Source of the DNA: Patella vulgata
Taxonomy: Eukaryota; Mollusca; Gastropoda; Patellidae
Reading direction: 5' to 3'
NCBI RefSeq assembly: GCF_932274485.2
Contig: NC_065880.2
Coordinates: forward strand, 75,077,730 to 75,141,729
Length of the DNA stretch: 64,000 nucleotides
The notes beneath the pieces are model-generated. The model was not told the origin of the DNA. It searched no databases and was given only the letters and a program-made list of their open reading frames with translations. Shown piece after piece: positions 46,389 to 56,985 of this stretch. The stretch's first letter is position 1, and each line of letters opens with the position of its first letter. Made by a program: the position numbers and the translations under genes.

Positions 46389-48457
46389 AAGATAGATTAG
46401 CTGAAATCTGTACGACCTAAAACTGTTTGGAAGTTGTTCAGCACCACCACATGAATCAAGACAGTTTGTGTGGTGGGTTACGCCCAAAATACCACGACCC
46501 CCCACTAGGCTAGATTAGTTAAAGTCCGTACCACCTACAATTTCTTGGACGTTGTTCAACAACAAAATAGGGATCATGAATTACCATTGCCAGACAGTTT
46601 GTGTGGTGGGGTATCCCTGATGCCCCGCCCCGCAACTAGGCTAAATTAGCTGAAGTCGCGGTACCATCTAAAACTGCTTGGAAGTTGTTCAGCACGAGCA
46701 CATCGTGAAAGACCGCTACAAGACAGTTTGTGCGTCTACCCATCGAAATACAAATATTTTACTGCAAGGAATTGATGACACGGAAATCTCACTTAATATT
46801 TTTAAATATGTCCTCTCGTTTTTCGAAATCGCCAGTTTGTGCACTGTTTATTTATAAAATATAAATACATGTATCTATATCTGACAGGGAGAGGGGTTTA
46901 ATATAGGCTATGCCTGTTCACAAATCCTTATTCAGATACAAATCTGAATAAGAATATTATTTATAAGAAAAAAAAATTGATGTACCCCTGACAAACACAA
47001 ATGTTACGTCCACCTAATGTTTTTTGGTGGATTATATATCTTCACTATTTGTAGATTTAGAAACCGGATGATGCCACCCTGGCACCCTTGAGGAAATTTA
47101 AATATTCAAGATTGAGGCATTTTGTTGTTATTTAATGGGGTAAAATAGCTTTAATGATGATTTCTATAAGAATTCGACCCAATGAATCCAATGAGCTTGG
47201 ATATTCCTCCTAAAAGTGATGGCCAATTCCGCTAGGGAGCCAAATTCAAAATGGAGGCTTATTTTGGAGAGAAACTCATAAAGTTCAATATAAGGGTCTG
47301 TAATATATTGAAATATTAGTTTTGGGTGGATTATATATCTTTAATATGTGTCGATTCAAAATCGATGAGACATTGTCTGGTTATTTACTTAATTTAGTGG
47401 GATAGAAACCGTCTTCAAACCGAGGTCCAAGAGAATCTGTCAGATATGTTACCCCACTAAATAACCAGAAAATGCCTAATGTCGGCCATCTTGAATATTT
47501 AAATTTCCCCAAGGGTGCCGGGGTGGCATCATCCAGATTCTGAATCTACACATATTTTAGATATATAATCCACCAAAAACACTAGGTGGATTATATTTCC
47601 ACGTCAAGGCTTAAAATGGGGTTTGGCAACCGCACTTTCTCCTAATCGATGTTGATGCATATACTATTTCAAACACAGATGGGTTGTATGTCAGTGGTCA
47701 CTGAGTTGAACCACCACTTATTATATTCTTCATACGATTACTTAATCTTTAATAGATATTACATACTATGTAATACCCACGCTTGGCTATCGTGTCTGTT
47801 GGGAGAACCCCACCACACAAACTCCCTACCAATGAGCAATGTGATCTCCTGGGTGATGAACAATTTCCAAGAAGTTTTAGGTGGTACACACTTCAGTTTA
47901 TCCAGCCTAGATTTTGGCCGTGACATTTTGAGTGTGTCTGTCAGGGGTACACCACTGCAAAAACTGTCTTGTTGTAGTCATTCACGATTCCCGTGGTGCT
48001 CCTGAACAATTTCTAAGCAGTTTTAGAATGTCAGCTAATCTAGTCTATTTGCAGGGCGTAGCATTTTGGTCGTGTTTGTCAGGGGTACCCCACCGCACAA
48101 ACTGTCTGGATGTGGTAATTCATGATCCCTGTGGTGGTGCTGAACAACTTCCAAGCAATTTTAGGCTAACCTAGCCTAGTTGCGGGCGTGGTATTTAGGC
48201 GTTTCTGACAGGGGTAACCCACCACACAAACTGTCTGGCTGTGGTCATTCTTGATTCTTGTGGTGATGCTGAACAAGCAGTTTTAGGTGGTACAGATTTC
48301 AGCTAATCTAGTCTAGCTGTGGTCTGGCAATTGCATAACTCTATCAGGGGTACCCCATCACTAGAAATGTCTGTCAAGGGTGTATTTGTAATACGTGAAG
48401 ATGTAAAGTACACTGCTGTACCATTTTCATGTAGTATACACTTTTGAGCTAATCCAG
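46068..48457. mobile_element. Foldback-type element, 2.4-kb palindrome
   Basis: The whole segment is an imperfect inverted repeat. The outer arms (46068-46740 and 47800-48457) each contain about four to five degenerate 130-bp units carrying GTACCATCTAAAACTGCTTG, a CACCACATGAAT-like block, CAGACAGTTTGTGTGGTGGG, in opposite orientation. The inner arms (about 46980-47120 and 47470-47610) share AAATTTAAATATTCAAGAT, GGTGGCATCATCC and GGTGGATTATAT. The terminus is CTRGATTAGCTCAAAAGTGT. No transposase is seen and I could not find a target duplication. The architecture is that of foldback transposons with subrepeat arms; the family is unknown. Confidence 0.7.
46336..46386 (+). repeat. Poly-C then poly-A run
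   Basis: About 14 C followed by more than 30 A inside the left foldback arm. The matching place in the right arm has no such run, so it arose later. Confidence 0.8.
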
Positions 48458-48593
48458 TAGACGTGGTACAAGGGTTAATCAGCGAACTGGATGTATGAGA
48501 TGTGTTGTTGACGTTTGGGAAAGTAGGACGAGGGGAAATGTGTAGGGAGTGCTGTAAAGGGATAGTTAGATGTATTATGAATGGTTAGAGTGG

Positions 48594-48639
48594 CTGTGGT
48601 GTTACGGTGAAATTCTATGCCGCCACCGTAACACCACAG
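48594..48639. repeat. Perfect 16-bp hairpin
   Basis: CTGTGGTGTTACGGTG (48594-48609) is exactly complementary to 48624-48639 across a 14-base loop. Surrounding G-rich DNA (48470-48840) shows no frame I trust. Confidence 0.8.
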
Positions 48640-48839
48640 CTTTATGATTTGTTAGACAGGAGTGATGTAATGGGTGTCAACAACTGGGTATGCTGGTACC
48701 GTCGCAACGTAGCCGTGAAATATATATTGTGAGGGGGAAGGGCGGAAACGGAAAAATATACAATGTTGGCAGTATGTGCCAGGCATGAGGCTGCGCAGAC
48801 CGAGCGGCAGCTCGATAGGGAGTGTGTGGGAGGGTCACC

Positions 48840-49925
48840 CTCATAAAAAAATTTTTTTTTAAATTTCAGTTTTCTGTAAGCAGTGAAAACACTATTTTGG
48901 CATTGTTTGCGGGGTTAAACCTAAAAATCACATTAATACACCTATTGCACGATATTGTGAAACTAGCTGACGAAGACAGCTCGGGCGGCGATTGTTCGAC
49001 TCGGGGCTGCTCTGTCAGTATCTAACAAACGCATTTAGTTCGCGTACAACTTTTAAAAACCGTATGTCAGTATGGTATTTCTCACATAATTGGTTATCGC
49101 AAAAACAGAGTAAACTGAAAGCCAGTAATCTCGACTCAAACCTATAGTCTATAGCCCACTTACTACACTGTCACTGGGCTTCCTATATTATTGTTTGTGG
49201 ACGGTTTACTACTCAGTGATAAGCCTGCGCCGCAAAAAGAGGTCTCGCCTTTTATTATTAGTATAATGACTTCCTCATGTGCGGCAGGTTAGTTTGCTTC
49301 TAAAAACACTGTTTTCCGTTCCAAAAAATACAAAAGTAATTTTCTACCAGATGACCATGGTTCTTTTCACCGAGACTAGATAATTTCTCTCGGTGTAAGG
49401 ATATAGCTATGGATAAGTTCATACAAGGTCAATAAATCCGCGGTCACTTCGGGTCACACTGTTGAGAAAATAAACCGATGGGTTTGTTTAGTAGCAAATC
49501 GAGCGTGAATCAACTGAGTTTGTACTGAAAAATTTTTGAGTGATATGTATGAACTGTCTTCACACATTCGGTTTATAATTAGCGATACACAGGTACAGTG
49601 GCAAATGTTGTACTTCACAGACTGTTTACCTCCGAACTACCTCCGCACGAAATCCCCGATTTGGGTACTTGTTAAAAGAAAAAGAAATAGTACCTGTGCG
49701 CGTGCCAGTAAAAAAAAACTAAGAGTTCGCGCATAAAAATGCCCGAACGTACCAGGCGCCAGGTCATCTAGCCCAAGAATTCACGTTCAGAATCACAGCC
49801 CCCATAGCCACACCTGCCACCACATACGCGATAGACTTACATTCTGGTAGACATGCAATGATACCATATAGGTGAAAATCAGATTGTGTGATGAATTAAT
49901 TGCTTACGGTGTTGTTGCATTGCAA
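48840..49925. other. Non-coding stretch, nothing recognised
   Basis: Short open frames only. The base composition is more even than in the AT-rich neighbours. I find no repeat family seen elsewhere in the window, no splice-flanked block and no promoter. Confidence 0.4.
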
Positions 49926-50200
49926 ACACGACTTATTGGTCAATTTAAATCAACATTTGTATTGTTATCTTACGGTGAAGTTGGACTTCTGATATCCAAT
50001 ATTTAAAACAATATGAACATTTTAAAAATCGCACACGGATCGCGTGCCAGGATGCTTTCGAGCTAAACGAGGCTAAACGTAACCCATGTAGGAGAATACT
50101 ACCGGTGTAGACTGGAATAACCAGACGCCAAAGACTGCTATTCAATTCGACATCTTGGCATATTTTGGCGAACATAAATGATTAGAAATATAAGTAAAAA
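49926..50200 (+). repeat. R2 copy, central part
   Basis: Shares TTGGTCAATTTAAATCAACA, TTGGACTTCTGATATCCAAT and GTAGACTGGAATAACCAGA with 22048 and 43736. It lies just upstream of the first micro-exon. Confidence 0.7.
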
Positions 50201-50338
50201 GACACGGAGGCCTTACTTCTAGCTTATAACACTGTGTTACGTTGAACATGGATGCCATCTTCGAGCTTCGAACCACATTACGAGCAACAAAACTTAATTA
50301 AAATCATAGCTGGTAAATTATGATTTTATATATTTCAG

Positions 50339-50365
50339 ATTGGTATGGCTTTACTTCCACAGCAG
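50339..50365 (+). CDS. Micro-exon A1, 27 nt
   Basis: tatttcag|...|gtaagacatg bounds ATTGGTATGGCTTTACTTCC and seven more bases. Read in phase 1 it adds (D)WYGFTSTA. The upstream DNA (ACATTACGAGCAACA, AACTTAATTAAAA) matches that of the exons at 58572, 59765 and 62914, so the exon belongs to the same duplicated unit. It is the most diverged of the 27-nt copies. Confidence 0.55.
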
Positions 50366-50394
50366 GTAAGACATGAAATGGTTATCTTCTAGCT

Positions 50395-50545
50395 TAAAGG
50401 AGTCACGTCTTTAAACCCAGTGTCAACCACAGTCTTCGACATTGCAAACACGACATATTGGTCAATTTAAAACAACATTTGTGTTGTTATCTTACCGTGA
50501 AAAGTTGGGCTTCTGATATCCAATATTTAAAACAAAACAATTGTG
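50395..50545 (+). repeat. R2 copy, first part
   Basis: GTCTTCGACATTGCAAACAC and GTTGGGCTTCTGATATCCAA repeat the R2 start. It is followed directly by an R1 element. Confidence 0.65.
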
Positions 50546-51345
50546 ATCCGATTTTGATGAAACTTGAATTACATGTTTATAACCCAAAGATCTTGGTTCC
50601 TGTCGATATACGGGCATATCGTATCATAACTTCCGGAATTATGGCCCTTGATTGTAGCTTGTGATCCCTCCAGAGGTCACAGTTTTTATTCGATGTATAT
50701 ATCACCGTTACACCCTATTGATGGTTGAGTTCAAATTTCGTGATAATCGGACTAAAACTGCCGGACAAAATGGCCGGCCCTCGTACTCAAATAAAGTAAA
50801 TATATGGTATATCAAGGTTGTGGACCCTCTGGAAGTCACAGTTTTGATCCGAGTTTGATGAAACTTGACATACATGTTTATAACCCAAGGATCTTGGTTC
50901 ATTTTGATATTCGCGCATACCGGATTGTATCTTCCTGAATTATGACCTTTGATTTTACGAAAAGTCACGTTTTTAGCTTGTGGTCCCTTTAGATGTCACA
51001 ATTTTTATCCGATTTAAGAAAAAGTTTGATTATATCACCGTTACACCATAATGATGGTTGAGTTCGAACTTTGTGAAAATCGGACCAAAACTGCCGCACA
51101 AATGGGCCACCCCTTGTACGCAAATAGTGTAAATATATGGTATATCAATGTTATGTACCCTCTGGAAGACACAATTTTGATCCAATTTTGATGAAACTTG
51201 AAATGCATGTTTATAAACCAAAGATCTTGGTTTCTGTCGATATTCCTGAATTATGACCCTTGATTGTACGAAAAATCGCTTTTTGTTTAGCTTGTTCTCT
51301 ATCCAGCTCTTGGAAAATGTGGGCGTATCTTGCCTGGCAGCCGCT
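50530..51345 (-). mobile_element. R1 element, reverse orientation
   Basis: Units with GATGAAACTTGAA, ACCCAAAGATCTTGGTTCCT, TATCACCGTTACACC and a right end AAAATGTGGGCGTATCTTGC, CTGGCAGCCGCTGG, as in 18530 and 30368. It abuts a micro-exon-like block. Confidence 0.65.
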
Positions 51346-51373
51346 GGTATATATGGCTATGGTTCTGAATCAG
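51341..51373 (+). CDS. Candidate micro-exon A2, 33 nt, acceptor in R1
   Basis: The 3' part (TATGGTTCTGAATCAG|gtacgacatggaatgg) matches the end and donor flank of the 27-nt exons. The normal acceptor has been replaced by R1 sequence, whose last bases GCCTGGCAG supply an AG. Using it gives 33 nt, again phase 1 at both ends: (x)AGIYGYGSES. Whether it is spliced is unknown; the R1 insertion may equally have killed the exon. Confidence 0.3.
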
Positions 51374-51519
51374 GTACGACATGGAATGGTTTACGTTCTT
51401 TTTTGTCAAAAAGGCTTGTTTAAAATATTAATAATTCAGTTTTTTATCAATGTTAAACAATAGATCGCACTGTTCTAGTCGTTGGTGGCAAAGAAAAATT
51501 ATAATTTTATTTATTTTAG

Positions 51520-51540
51520 ATTGGTGTGTTTGTGAAGAAG
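51520..51540 (+). CDS. Micro-exon A3, 21 nt
   Basis: ttattttag|ATTGGTGTGTTTGTGAAGAAG... bounded by gtaagacatgaaatgg. In phase 1 it adds (D)WCVCEE. The upstream words ATCGCACTGTTCTAGTCG and GGCAAAGAAAAATTATAATT match those of later units. It is two codons shorter than the type but keeps the phase. Confidence 0.5.
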
Positions 51541-51899
51541 GTAAGACATGAAATGGTTTACATTTTATTTTGTCTGATCAAGGTAGCAAATAAATCACAT
51601 TTAAAAAAAAGGGTTTGTTTAAAAGTTTTAAAATGTAGTTTTTCTCAAAATCAAGCCCCTTCCGGAGACAATGAAATGTTTTGATTAAAGGGATATAATG
51701 ACCTTTTGCATTAATGGAAAGTTTATTAAAATCGAAAAATAATTAATTATGTTACGGGACAAAAAAAAACTTTCGTAGATACTCAGGCAAAATTGTTTAT
51801 GTCTCGGCAAAAGACTCCAACCAAAAACTAATTTGGATATCAGAATGTTCGTGTGGAATTGAGACAGTGATTGGAATACAAACTTAAGGTTTAAACCCA

Positions 51900-52120
51900 T
51901 AATTAAACAACCTCATTTCAATAAAAGTTTGCTGAAAGTGGCATTATTCAAGAACTAAATCTACCTATTGCAGGTCTTGCTTTATCCCTTAAATGTAATA
52001 TAAATTATTAATTACTATTTATAAACTTTATTATCAACTCTCGTTGATTTAAATATGATTGACAGTTAATGGTTTAATTTTCTTTATCGCTATTATAGCG
52101 AGAACTTTCCCCTTTAAAGT
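51900..52120 (+). repeat. R3-related block
   Basis: AACTAAATCTACCTATTGCA, TTATCAACTCTCG and CTATTATAGCGAGAA parallel blocks at 2580 and 55270-55640. 52130-52670 shows nothing else. Confidence 0.4.
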
Positions 52121-52671
52121 AGTAAGTTTTGCCTACATTGCATCAGTCTAGCAGAGATGGAATATTTTTAATTGGCTTCATGCAAATAACTTTCGCAAAA
52201 GGCATCAGGAGGTACACAATTCATGAATGTCAAAAATACGTAACAATTTTTGGCCAAAACATAACCTTAAAATGCACAGGGCCCGAAATCTATAGTCTGT
52301 GGTAAATCAGTGTCATTTTACTAGTAGTTTTTATCCCGTTGTCTTCAATGTTAAATCCATGACATTTTTTGCCTATAACAAAATCTTAATATGCACAAAG
52401 CTCCCAGCATGTCGCATTCTTATCAAATTGAAGAGGAGGGTTGGCTGTTTTGGGGGCGTTCACAAAGGAATAGATAGTCTGCGATAAATCATTTCCCTAA
52501 TTAATGTCTGTTAACTTCCTGATCCTTCCGTCTTAAAATCATCAATGTTGACAATAACTTCGCAAAAATGTAATTTTCAACACTCTTCTGGACAAAAACG
52601 TCCAACAAAAACTTCAGTGAAAAGCACCATGAGATCAGGGGAAACAATTGCTAGTCTTAGTTCATTTGAGG

Positions 52672-52942
52672 GAAGTTGGATGGCCGAATGGTGTGCGATG
52701 TATCATACGGTCTGTCATTGAGTCACCTGGCGTGTTTCGATTCCCTGATTTGATTGTACGTGACAAGGAGTAGGGTCACCTGTCCAACCTCGTGGGTTTT
52801 CTCCAGGTTCTCCGGTTTCCTCCCACTGTTAAACCCCATACGCGCAAACGAATTATTGAAATAAAATTGACCATGTGTTAGTCTCGAAATGACCTAGTTT
52901 GTGTCGGGTGGACGTTAAATCCCTTTTCTCTCTCTCTGAGTT
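52672..52942 (+). repeat. SINE-A, near full length
   Basis: Head GTTGGATGGCCGAATGG, then ATTGAGTCACCTGGCGTG, CTCGTGGGTTTTCTCC, TCCTCCCACTGTTAAA, ATTATTGAAATAAAATTG and a short (CT)n tail. A few bases of the head are missing. Confidence 0.9.
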
Positions 52943-53199
52943 CATTGAAATTGAATGTATCATTATCTTTATTTACTATTAGTTACTGTGCAAAACAGTA
53001 GGACGTTAAACCCAACTTCATGTAAAAAATCCAATGAAACACATTGATTTATCTTCACAGAATATTTCCTATAATCTATATGTATATCTCAGAAATCCAC
53101 TAATGCATTTGATAATGTTCACAAAATATAATGCCCTTATACAAGGGTAATTCTTTATTTATTGAATAATTAGGTCATTTCTCAGCAAAAAAAGAAAAT

Positions 53200-53330
53200 G
53201 AATTGAAATGGGGTTTAACGCCCTACTGCTCTGCTCCAAACGGCTAGACAGCTGTCCTGGTCAGGCCCTCCGTCCTGCATCATTGAGATCGAACACCCGA
53301 CCTCCAGGCTAGCGAGCCAGCGTCTCACTC
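53200..53330 (-). repeat. SINE-B ends joined
   Basis: Minus-strand tail (TTGAAATGGGGTTTAACGCC, CTGCTCTGCTCC) joined directly to blocks from the head side (GGACAGCTG, GGGTGTTCGATCTC). The middle is deleted. Confidence 0.6.
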
Positions 53331-53586
53331 TCTTAGAAAAAAACTCCAACCAGAAGCTAATTTGAATATCAGTATGATCGCCGGCTTTTGGGAGCATGGT
53401 AAACATTGCATGCGCATTTTAATGCAAAATAACAATAATGTGATAGGTAAAATGTAATTACTCATTGTAATAGTTATCTCCCTTACCGCTTTGTTTAATA
53501 TAATACGAATACCTCGAGGACCTGAAAAACACAACAATTGAATAATTAGGGAGACATCTATTAAATACTTCCACAAAATGTGCCTG

Positions 53587-53700
53587 AAATCAGATGACAC
53601 ATATTATAATAAAAATCAATTGCACATATTTTTGTATAGTATCAAGCAATCAAACTGATTATTTATACTAAGCAGAACATGTTCGAGAAGGGTTCACTAG
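53587..53700 (+). repeat. R4 start fragment
   Basis: CAGATGACACATATTATAAT, TTGCACATATTTTTG and CAAGCAATCAAACTGATTAT match 27300-27375. Confidence 0.6.
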
Positions 53701-53772
53701 TCCGTGGTTGCACTAGTCGGCCGCTATAAAAGAAATACTATAAATATGGCTATCAAAAAAAGAGCAGGTATG

Positions 53773-53965
53773 GTGGCTGATTGGTATCATGTCGTGATGT
53801 CGTTGTTTCGGCCTTCATAATGCGACAACCCGACATTTTAACCCGACACCACGACTACCCGACATTTTATCCCGACAATAAATTTTTACCGACACCACGA
53901 CATTAAAAATTTCGTAATGTCGCTTAAAAATGTAGTATTTTCCTGTTAAAATGTCGTGATGCCGG
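53773..53965. mobile_element. hAT-like MITE, truncated
   Basis: Starts ATGGTGGCTGATTGGTATCA like the element at 9974 and contains the same CGACAT repeats, but the right terminus is absent. Confidence 0.65.
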
Positions 53966-54009
53966 CCATCTTCCTCTCAATATACAGTTTAATCATGTAT
54001 ACTGATCCT

Positions 54010-54545
54010 GGCGTTGGTCAAGTAAGTTCCCCTGGATTTTGCAGCGTGGTTTCTTCCTTTCGGTAGTGCAGGGCGAAGGGCCTGGCAAAGAACAGTGTCT
54101 AGTTTTGTTGATGGGACAAAAACACACGCCCCTGCGTACACATAAAAGAAACCTTCACAGTTTCAATTCGATATGGTGGCTGAAAGCGTCCATTTAGATC
54201 GACGGGTTTCTAGATACAACGCGAGAGTCGCCGTTAAGCCAGCACGACGAAAAAGGCGCCGATCGGCGACTTTTTCGTCGTACTACCTTATCGGCGACCC
54301 GCGACTTTCACAACACGAGAGTCGCCCACGCGCCGAAAAAGTCGCCGAAAAAATCGGCGCCTTTTTCGTCGTGCTGGCTTAACGGCGACTCTCGCGTTGT
54401 ATCTAGAAACCCGCCAATCTAAATGGACGCTTTCAGCCACCATAATTCGATGGAGAAATGCCACTGTCCCTAGACAATTTACTTCCTAGTACTCTGCATA
54501 GCGTATGCCTATCTTCAACATTCCGATTGGCGTAGGTACATTAAA
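54010..54545 (+). repeat. SINE-B split by a MITE
   Basis: Left part 54010-54172 (GGTCAAGTAAG head, GTAGTGCAGGGCGAAGG, GGCCTGGCAAAG) and right part 54444-54545 (AATTCGATGGAGAAATG, GCGTATGCCTATC, ACATTAAAGG). Removing the MITE and one AATTCGAT restores the usual SINE-B order. Confidence 0.75.
54173..54443. mobile_element. hAT-like MITE, 271 bp, long inverted repeats
   Basis: Arms of about 92 bp are nearly perfect complements, from ATGGTGGCTGAAAGCGTCC to a GGCGCCGAT block. AATTCGAT at 54165-54172 and 54444-54451 is an exact 8-bp target duplication. The first ten bases equal those of the 9974 element although the interiors differ, so both may be moved by one hAT-type transposase. Confidence 0.88.
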
Positions 54546-54547
54546 GG

Positions 54548-54690
54548 AAATGAAATGGGGTTTAACGCCCCACTGTTCTGCTCCGAGTAGGCTAATGAAG
54601 ACGGGCGTGCGCTATACAATGCACTATTTGGGAAACTTTGCCCGGATAGCGGCGCTACCGGGCTACTCTTATATTGAATTCAATCAATTC
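54548..54690 (-). repeat. SINE-B, 3' half
   Basis: AAATGAAATGGGGTTTAACG, CCCACTGTTCTGCTCC, GACGGGCGTGCGCTATAC and GGATAGCGGCGCTACCG on the + strand are the reverse of the SINE-B end. Confidence 0.8.
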
Positions 54691-54904
54691 TTAGAAAAAT
54701 GGTTACATACCATTGTCAGTGTGAGTGCGTTGCGTACATATCATTGTCAGGGTTGGTGCATTACATTGCGTTGTCGGTCCGGGTTGGTGCTTTAGTATTA
54801 TTGCCAGAGTTCGTTACGGGTGTGCATTTACACGTGGTCATCAATGGTAAAAATGACAATAATAGATATCGGCTGACTAGTGCACACGCGTACAACCGTC
54901 CATT

Positions 54905-55215
54905 CCCCAATCGAACTCATTCAAGGTTTTGAAGTACCTGGTAGTGAAACTCTACACTAAGTTCCATCACTATCCATAAGTTAGAATCAAAGTTACCTTG
55001 TCCCAAAGCATAGATCAATGAAATTGCTTAGCTCTGCTTGGCTTTAGCAGAAAATGTTAATCACTGAACTCAGTCAAGACATTCAACTAATGACCTTCTA
55101 CCTGAATTCAAAACAGAGTTGTTATGTTCAAATGTCTTGACCAATCAAATTGCTGATCGCTCTTTAGCCTAAGCAGAAAATTCTCAACATTGAACTTATA
55201 TAGTCAGTGTATTGA
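54905..55215. repeat. R4 units
   Basis: About one and a half units: GAACTCATTCAAGG, AAGTACCTGGTAGTGAAACT, AATTGCTTAGCTCTGCTTGG, GAACTCAGTCAAGACATTC, as at 27420-27600. Confidence 0.7.
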
Positions 55216-55219
55216 TGCA

Positions 55220-56020
55220 ATGTTTAAGTATATTAATTTCGACATGGAGGCCTTACTGCTAACTTAAACATACATTGTGCTAGAGCTAAATCTTCCAACT
55301 GCAAGGGTTTTTTTCTTTGGGCCTGAAATGTTTTCTAAATTATTAATTAGACATTAATTAACTTATCGAGGCCATAATCAACTCTCGATGGCATCGGATT
55401 TCTCCGATATTTAAATAGATTAGAACAGTTCAGCCATATTTTGATTTAAGCTAAAATGGAGGAGCGAGACTTAGCTTCGAACAACCAGTACGGTGGTTGA
55501 AATTATTGCACCGGTCTTATCAAACCTCCAATGGCAAAGGCCAATATCTTCGCTCCCAATTGAAAAATTTGAATGAAATTTTCAAATTATTCATTTTACA
55601 TTATCTATTTTGGAACTATTATAGCAAGAATGCCCATCTCTTTATCTGAATCTTACATAATGCATCTTTAAGTATATTACTTCGGACATGGAGACCATCA
55701 TCTATACCTTATAACACTGTTACTTTGGAAAAGCGAGGTCATCTTCTAGCTTAAGTATATTACTTTGGACAGGTCATCTTTTAGTTTAAGTATACTAAGG
55801 GCGCTGTGCAGTCTAAAATGCACATTTAAAAGCTAGCACTGTATTTTTTGTTGATAAGATATTTTACAAGTGGAACAAGTATGCAAAGTCTTAATAAGAT
55901 TGGCGCTGAAAAATTAGTGCGAATCTTAAACTGCTTAACGTGGACACGAAGGCCTTACTGCTAACTTAAGTATATTATTTTGGACATGGGTACCATCATC
56001 TAACTTAAACCTTGTTGTCT
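55220..56020 (+). repeat. R3 and repeated intron-unit words
   Basis: Contains R3 blocks (55270-55680) and repeated words of the micro-exon introns (GACATGGAGGCCTTACTGC, AACTTAAGTATATTACTT, CATCATCTAG). No micro-exon with both splice sites was found here. Confidence 0.5.
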
Positions 56021-56029
56021 TCCTGGACA

Positions 56030-56985
56030 CCGTGAATAATATTTTAGTGTTCTCTTTTTAATATTTCTTAGATAAAATGAAACGAAGAACCAAGTTCGCT
56101 GCTGCAGAATGCTTGAGGAGAATAGTGATATTGGGTATTTTCCTGAAAGCTCGTATTCAACCATAAATGATAATGATGGCACAGTAAATTATGAAAGCAA
56201 TTCTCATTGAGATGTGGTGGAGAAGAATGCAGGAAATGAGCCCGTTTTCGTTATCATTGGTCTGAATTTTGTGGGAAAGACGGTATGGTTTGGAGTAAAG
56301 AGCCAATTGACCAGTCTGGTCACCGAAGAGCACATGGTGTTTTGAAGAAGTATCAGGGTATCAAAAACTGCGGTTATTTAAATATAGGTTACACTAATTA
56401 GTATTCAGATAAAATTTACAGATTGAAATGACACTAGCCCAGCGAAGTAAAGCAGTAGCAGGCAACCGATGATGTTGCATTTAAGGCATTTGTTGGATTA
56501 TTACTAGTGTCATTTCGGGGTAGATGCAGATTAGGTGAGTACATGCCTAACAAGTCTCCAAAGTATAGAAACAAGATTCGGTGGATGTGTGATCCAACCA
56601 AGTATATCTTTGAAGAACTGATGGAATCTCGTGAGGTAAATCATGGTACAACACTGGGCGAAATGTGAAGACGGATAATTTCTTGATTTCTGTTCCAGAA
56701 GAAAATAACAGCCACGTCTGCCTACTACTGCAAAATCAATTCCATCACAAGCTGTTGAGTCGAGTCTTTCTGACTTTTCAATAGAAAAACTCATGTGCCG
56801 AAGAAATCAAAAGCAATCAACCGCCTTTCTATATTACAGCATGACAACTTGACAAGTTAATACCTGAATAAGACAACCCTTACCAGATACTGGAGATTTT
56901 TTTTTTATTTTACAATTCCGCCAAAGGGACCGTTGACAAGCTGGACAAACATATTGGTACTTATTCTTGTCACATGAAGACATTT
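56030..56985 (+). pseudogene. piggyBac transposase, decayed DNA transposon
   Basis: The + strand reads, in scattered frames, GHRRAHGVLKKYQGIKN, FKAFVGLLL fused to VSFRGRCRLGEYMPNKSPKY, then NKIRWMCD, and further on YNSAKGTVDKLDKHIGTYS. These are typical of piggyBac transposases (FRGRCxxxxYxPxKPxKYGIK; YNxxKGGVDxLDQ). The region between the GLLL and FRGRC blocks, which should hold the first catalytic aspartates, is deleted, and several stops and frame changes are present. The termini were not identified. It was dead before or by the time the adjoining LINE remnant joined it. Confidence 0.75.

Noticed and set aside
46236-46505. Frame with long Phe and Gly runs
   Set aside because: Translation of poly-A/poly-C inside the foldback element.
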